Assembly: GCA_963764955.1 (NCBI GenBank)
Contig: CAVXVE010000061.1
Coordinates: forward strand, 1-64,000
DNA: 64,000 nucleotides
Source of the DNA: Roseiarcus sp963764955
GTDB lineage: Bacteria; Pseudomonadota; Alphaproteobacteria; Rhizobiales; Beijerinckiaceae
Direction: 5' to 3'
The translations under genes were made by a program, and so were the position numbers. Every line of letters starts with the position of its first letter. Within the stretch, counting starts at the first letter, position 1. Below are positions 62,391 to 64,000 of this stretch, piece by piece. The notes beneath the pieces were generated by a model. That model had not been told where the DNA came from. It made no database searches and saw only the letters and a list, made by a program, of their open reading frames with translations.

Positions 62391-63705
62391 GGCTTCGCCT
62401 CGCGCACCAGGATTTCAATGCGCCGGTTCTCGGCTGCGAGCGGGTGGGCGGGGTCCTTGAGATGATGGTCGGCGTAGCCTTCGACCCGGTCGAACCGCTT
62501 TTCCGGCAGGCCGCCGCGAATCAGCATGTAATAGGCCATCTGGGCGCGCGCCGAGGAGAGGCGCCAATTGTCGTAGGTCGCCGACCGGTAGCGGCGCGCG
62601 TCGGTGTGTCCGCGCACAATGATCGGGCCATTGAAGCTTCTGAGGCTTGCGGCGATCGCTTCCATCATTTTCACCACGCGCGGCTGCGGCTCGGCCGAGC
62701 CGATGGCGAACATGGAGAAATTCTGCCGGTCGGTGAGGCTGATGAGGATTCCCTCCTCGGTCGCCTGGATGTCGAGCTCGGGGCCTTGCATCGCCTTGGC
62801 CTCGCCGGCGAGCCGCTTCTTCAGGTCGGCGAGCAGGTTGGATGCGGCCGACTCACGCGCCTCAGCGGCGTCGGGCGCCGGCGGATAGGGCGTCGACGGC
62901 GCAGGCGATCCCGCGCCTTGAACTTTGGCGGCTCCCGGCGCGTCCGCCGGACCGGACCCGGGCGCTGCCGACGGCGCCGCGTCTTGCGCTTCGGGGGAGC
63001 CTGTCGCCGACCCGGCCGCCGGCGCAATCGAGGTGGACATGGAAACTGGCTCGTCGCTGGGGGCGGCGGCGGCGGGGCGCCGGGATCGTGCGCTGTCACA
63101 TTGACGGCCTGATCGCTGCCGAGCGGACGGAACGGATCGCGCAACCCCTCGTCGACGCTCGGCCCCACTTCGCCATAGCCCTTGAGCGCCGCCGAAGGAT
63201 CGATGCGAGGCCCTGGCGGCGGGGCGCCGGCGATCTTGTCGAGGCTGGCGCGAGGATCGCTGAACAATTCCTGCTCCGACATGGTCGGATAGGGCTTCGC
63301 CGGATCCGGCGGCGGGACAGTCGACGGCGTAGGCGGGTGGCTCGACGAACCCGCAGCGGCGCCCTCGTCGGCCTTGTCCCCCTGAGCTTCGCCTCGCTCG
63401 GAATCGGGCTTGCCCCCGCTCGGCGCGGCCGTGTCTGCGCCCGGCGCATAGGCGTCCTTTTCCGGAACGCCGTGGATGCCTTTTTGCGCCTTCGCCGGCT
63501 CCTCGACCTTCACCGGATTGAAGTAGCGCGCGATCAGCGTCTTGGTGTTCTTGTCGGTGGCGCTGATGATCCACAGCACCAGGAAAAAGGCCATCATCGC
63601 GGTCATGAAATCGGCGAAGGCGATCTTCCAGGCGCCGCCGTGGTGCTCCTCCTCGTGCGCGCCATGGCGCTTGACGATGATGATTTCCGGATGGGACTCG
63701 GTCAT
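62387..63705 (-). pseudogene. motB: Flagellar motor protein MotB, one frameshift in the linker
   Basis: ATG 63705: the N-terminal anchor WKIAFADFMTAMMAFFLVLWIISATDK, cut here to its core AFADFMTAMMAFF, carries the proton-channel Asp. A long Pro/Ala linker follows. The frame breaks near the G run at 63060-63064 (C on the coding strand). The second frame then carries the OmpA-like peptidoglycan-binding domain (QNFSMFAIGSAEPQPRVV, IIVRGHTDARRYRS, NRRIEILV) to 62387. Joined it is about 439 residues. It is a stator subunit. A true shift would detach the anchor from the wall domain and stop the motor; a sequence error is equally possible. Confidence 0.82.
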
Positions 63706-63714
63706 CGGCTGGGC

Positions 63715-64000
63715 TTAAGCTTCGAACGAAGCCATTAGCTCGGCCCAGGGGCGAAGCCCGGTCACGATTTGCGTGGCGTTGGCCTCGACGACAGTCTCCA
63801 CCCCCTCGTCTTCGGCATACTCGACCTCGATCGGCAGGCCGGCGATGCGCTCGCGCAAAGGCGCAAGCAGGCGCTCAGGGCCGCGTATCCTTGATCAGTC
63901 CAGGCGAACCGCCCGCGCTGAGCCGGGCGATGGCGTCGCTCAGTTCGTCCAGGGCGCGCCTGACGACCTGCTGCGAAAGAAACGGCGCAAGGATGCGGGT
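63715..64000 (-). pseudogene. Flagellar-cluster protein upstream of motB, partial and frameshifted
   Basis: Runs off the right edge. The leftward reading is RILAPFLSQQVVRRALDELS and IARLSAGGSPGLIK. After one extra base near 63885 it continues RGPERLLAPLRERIAGLPIE, VEANATQIVTGLRPWAELMA and stops at 63715. It looks like a FliH-type or similar export-accessory protein found before motB in Hyphomicrobiales. Identity is tentative because only the C-terminal 95 residues are here. Confidence 0.5.

Overview
The window looks like the chromosome of a GC-rich alphaproteobacterium of the Hyphomicrobiales (Rhizobiales) type. Three things point there. The first is the gene order PPDK-regulator / maf / aroE / coaE / dnaQ with a convergent secB. 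The second is the fabA-fabB-fabI operon, DUF1491, and Flp pilin with CpaA. The third is the rhizobial motB-motC-fliK block. I cannot fix the genus from sequence alone.

Layout. 1-302: probable chromosome origin edge, with one perfect CtrA box (TTAA-N7-TTAA) and DnaA-box-like sites just before the homologue of the gene that borders Caulobacter Cori. 303-13376: intact housekeeping genes for PEP/pyruvate regulation, nucleotide sanitation, shikimate and CoA synthesis, proofreading, export chaperone, murein hydrolase, unsaturated fatty acid synthesis, Fe-S assembly and Flp pilus. About 13.4-41.1 kb: an accessory 'graveyard'. It holds two broken tyrosine integrases, a VapBC pair, two inverted copies of one IS6-type element (16306-17132 and 40312-41138), an IS21 element that truncates a retron/Abi-like reverse transcriptase, and a zinc-ribbon/gamma-glutamylcyclotransferase fusion. 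It also holds a DUF3800 gene facing a Fic gene, an HNH nuclease remnant, a large serine recombinase reading into a tRNA-Arg 3' end, and a string of truncated or frameshifted detoxification oxidoreductases. 41.3-54.1 kb: an exopolysaccharide locus with three tandem paralogous GT2 glycosyltransferases, a CpsD-like kinase, an ABC exporter, a secreted hydrolase-like protein, a Wzz-type protein, an O-antigen-ligase/polymerase-type protein and a large membrane protein. 54.1-58.6 kb: a nest of IS5, IS630, IS66 and IS110 elements. 59.3-64 kb: a flagellar motor operon read leftward, with SLT transglycosylase last.

The least explained signal is a roughly 315-bp noncoding element present twice, at 6120-6432 and 58979-59297. 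The copies lie 53 kb apart in the same orientation, each about 35 bp beyond the stop of a leftward gene. They share a consensus -35 box, hairpins and short iterons. Single-base indels, several next to G/C runs, break many accessory genes and also motB. Either this is real decay or the assembly has homopolymer errors, and that should be settled before functions are inferred.
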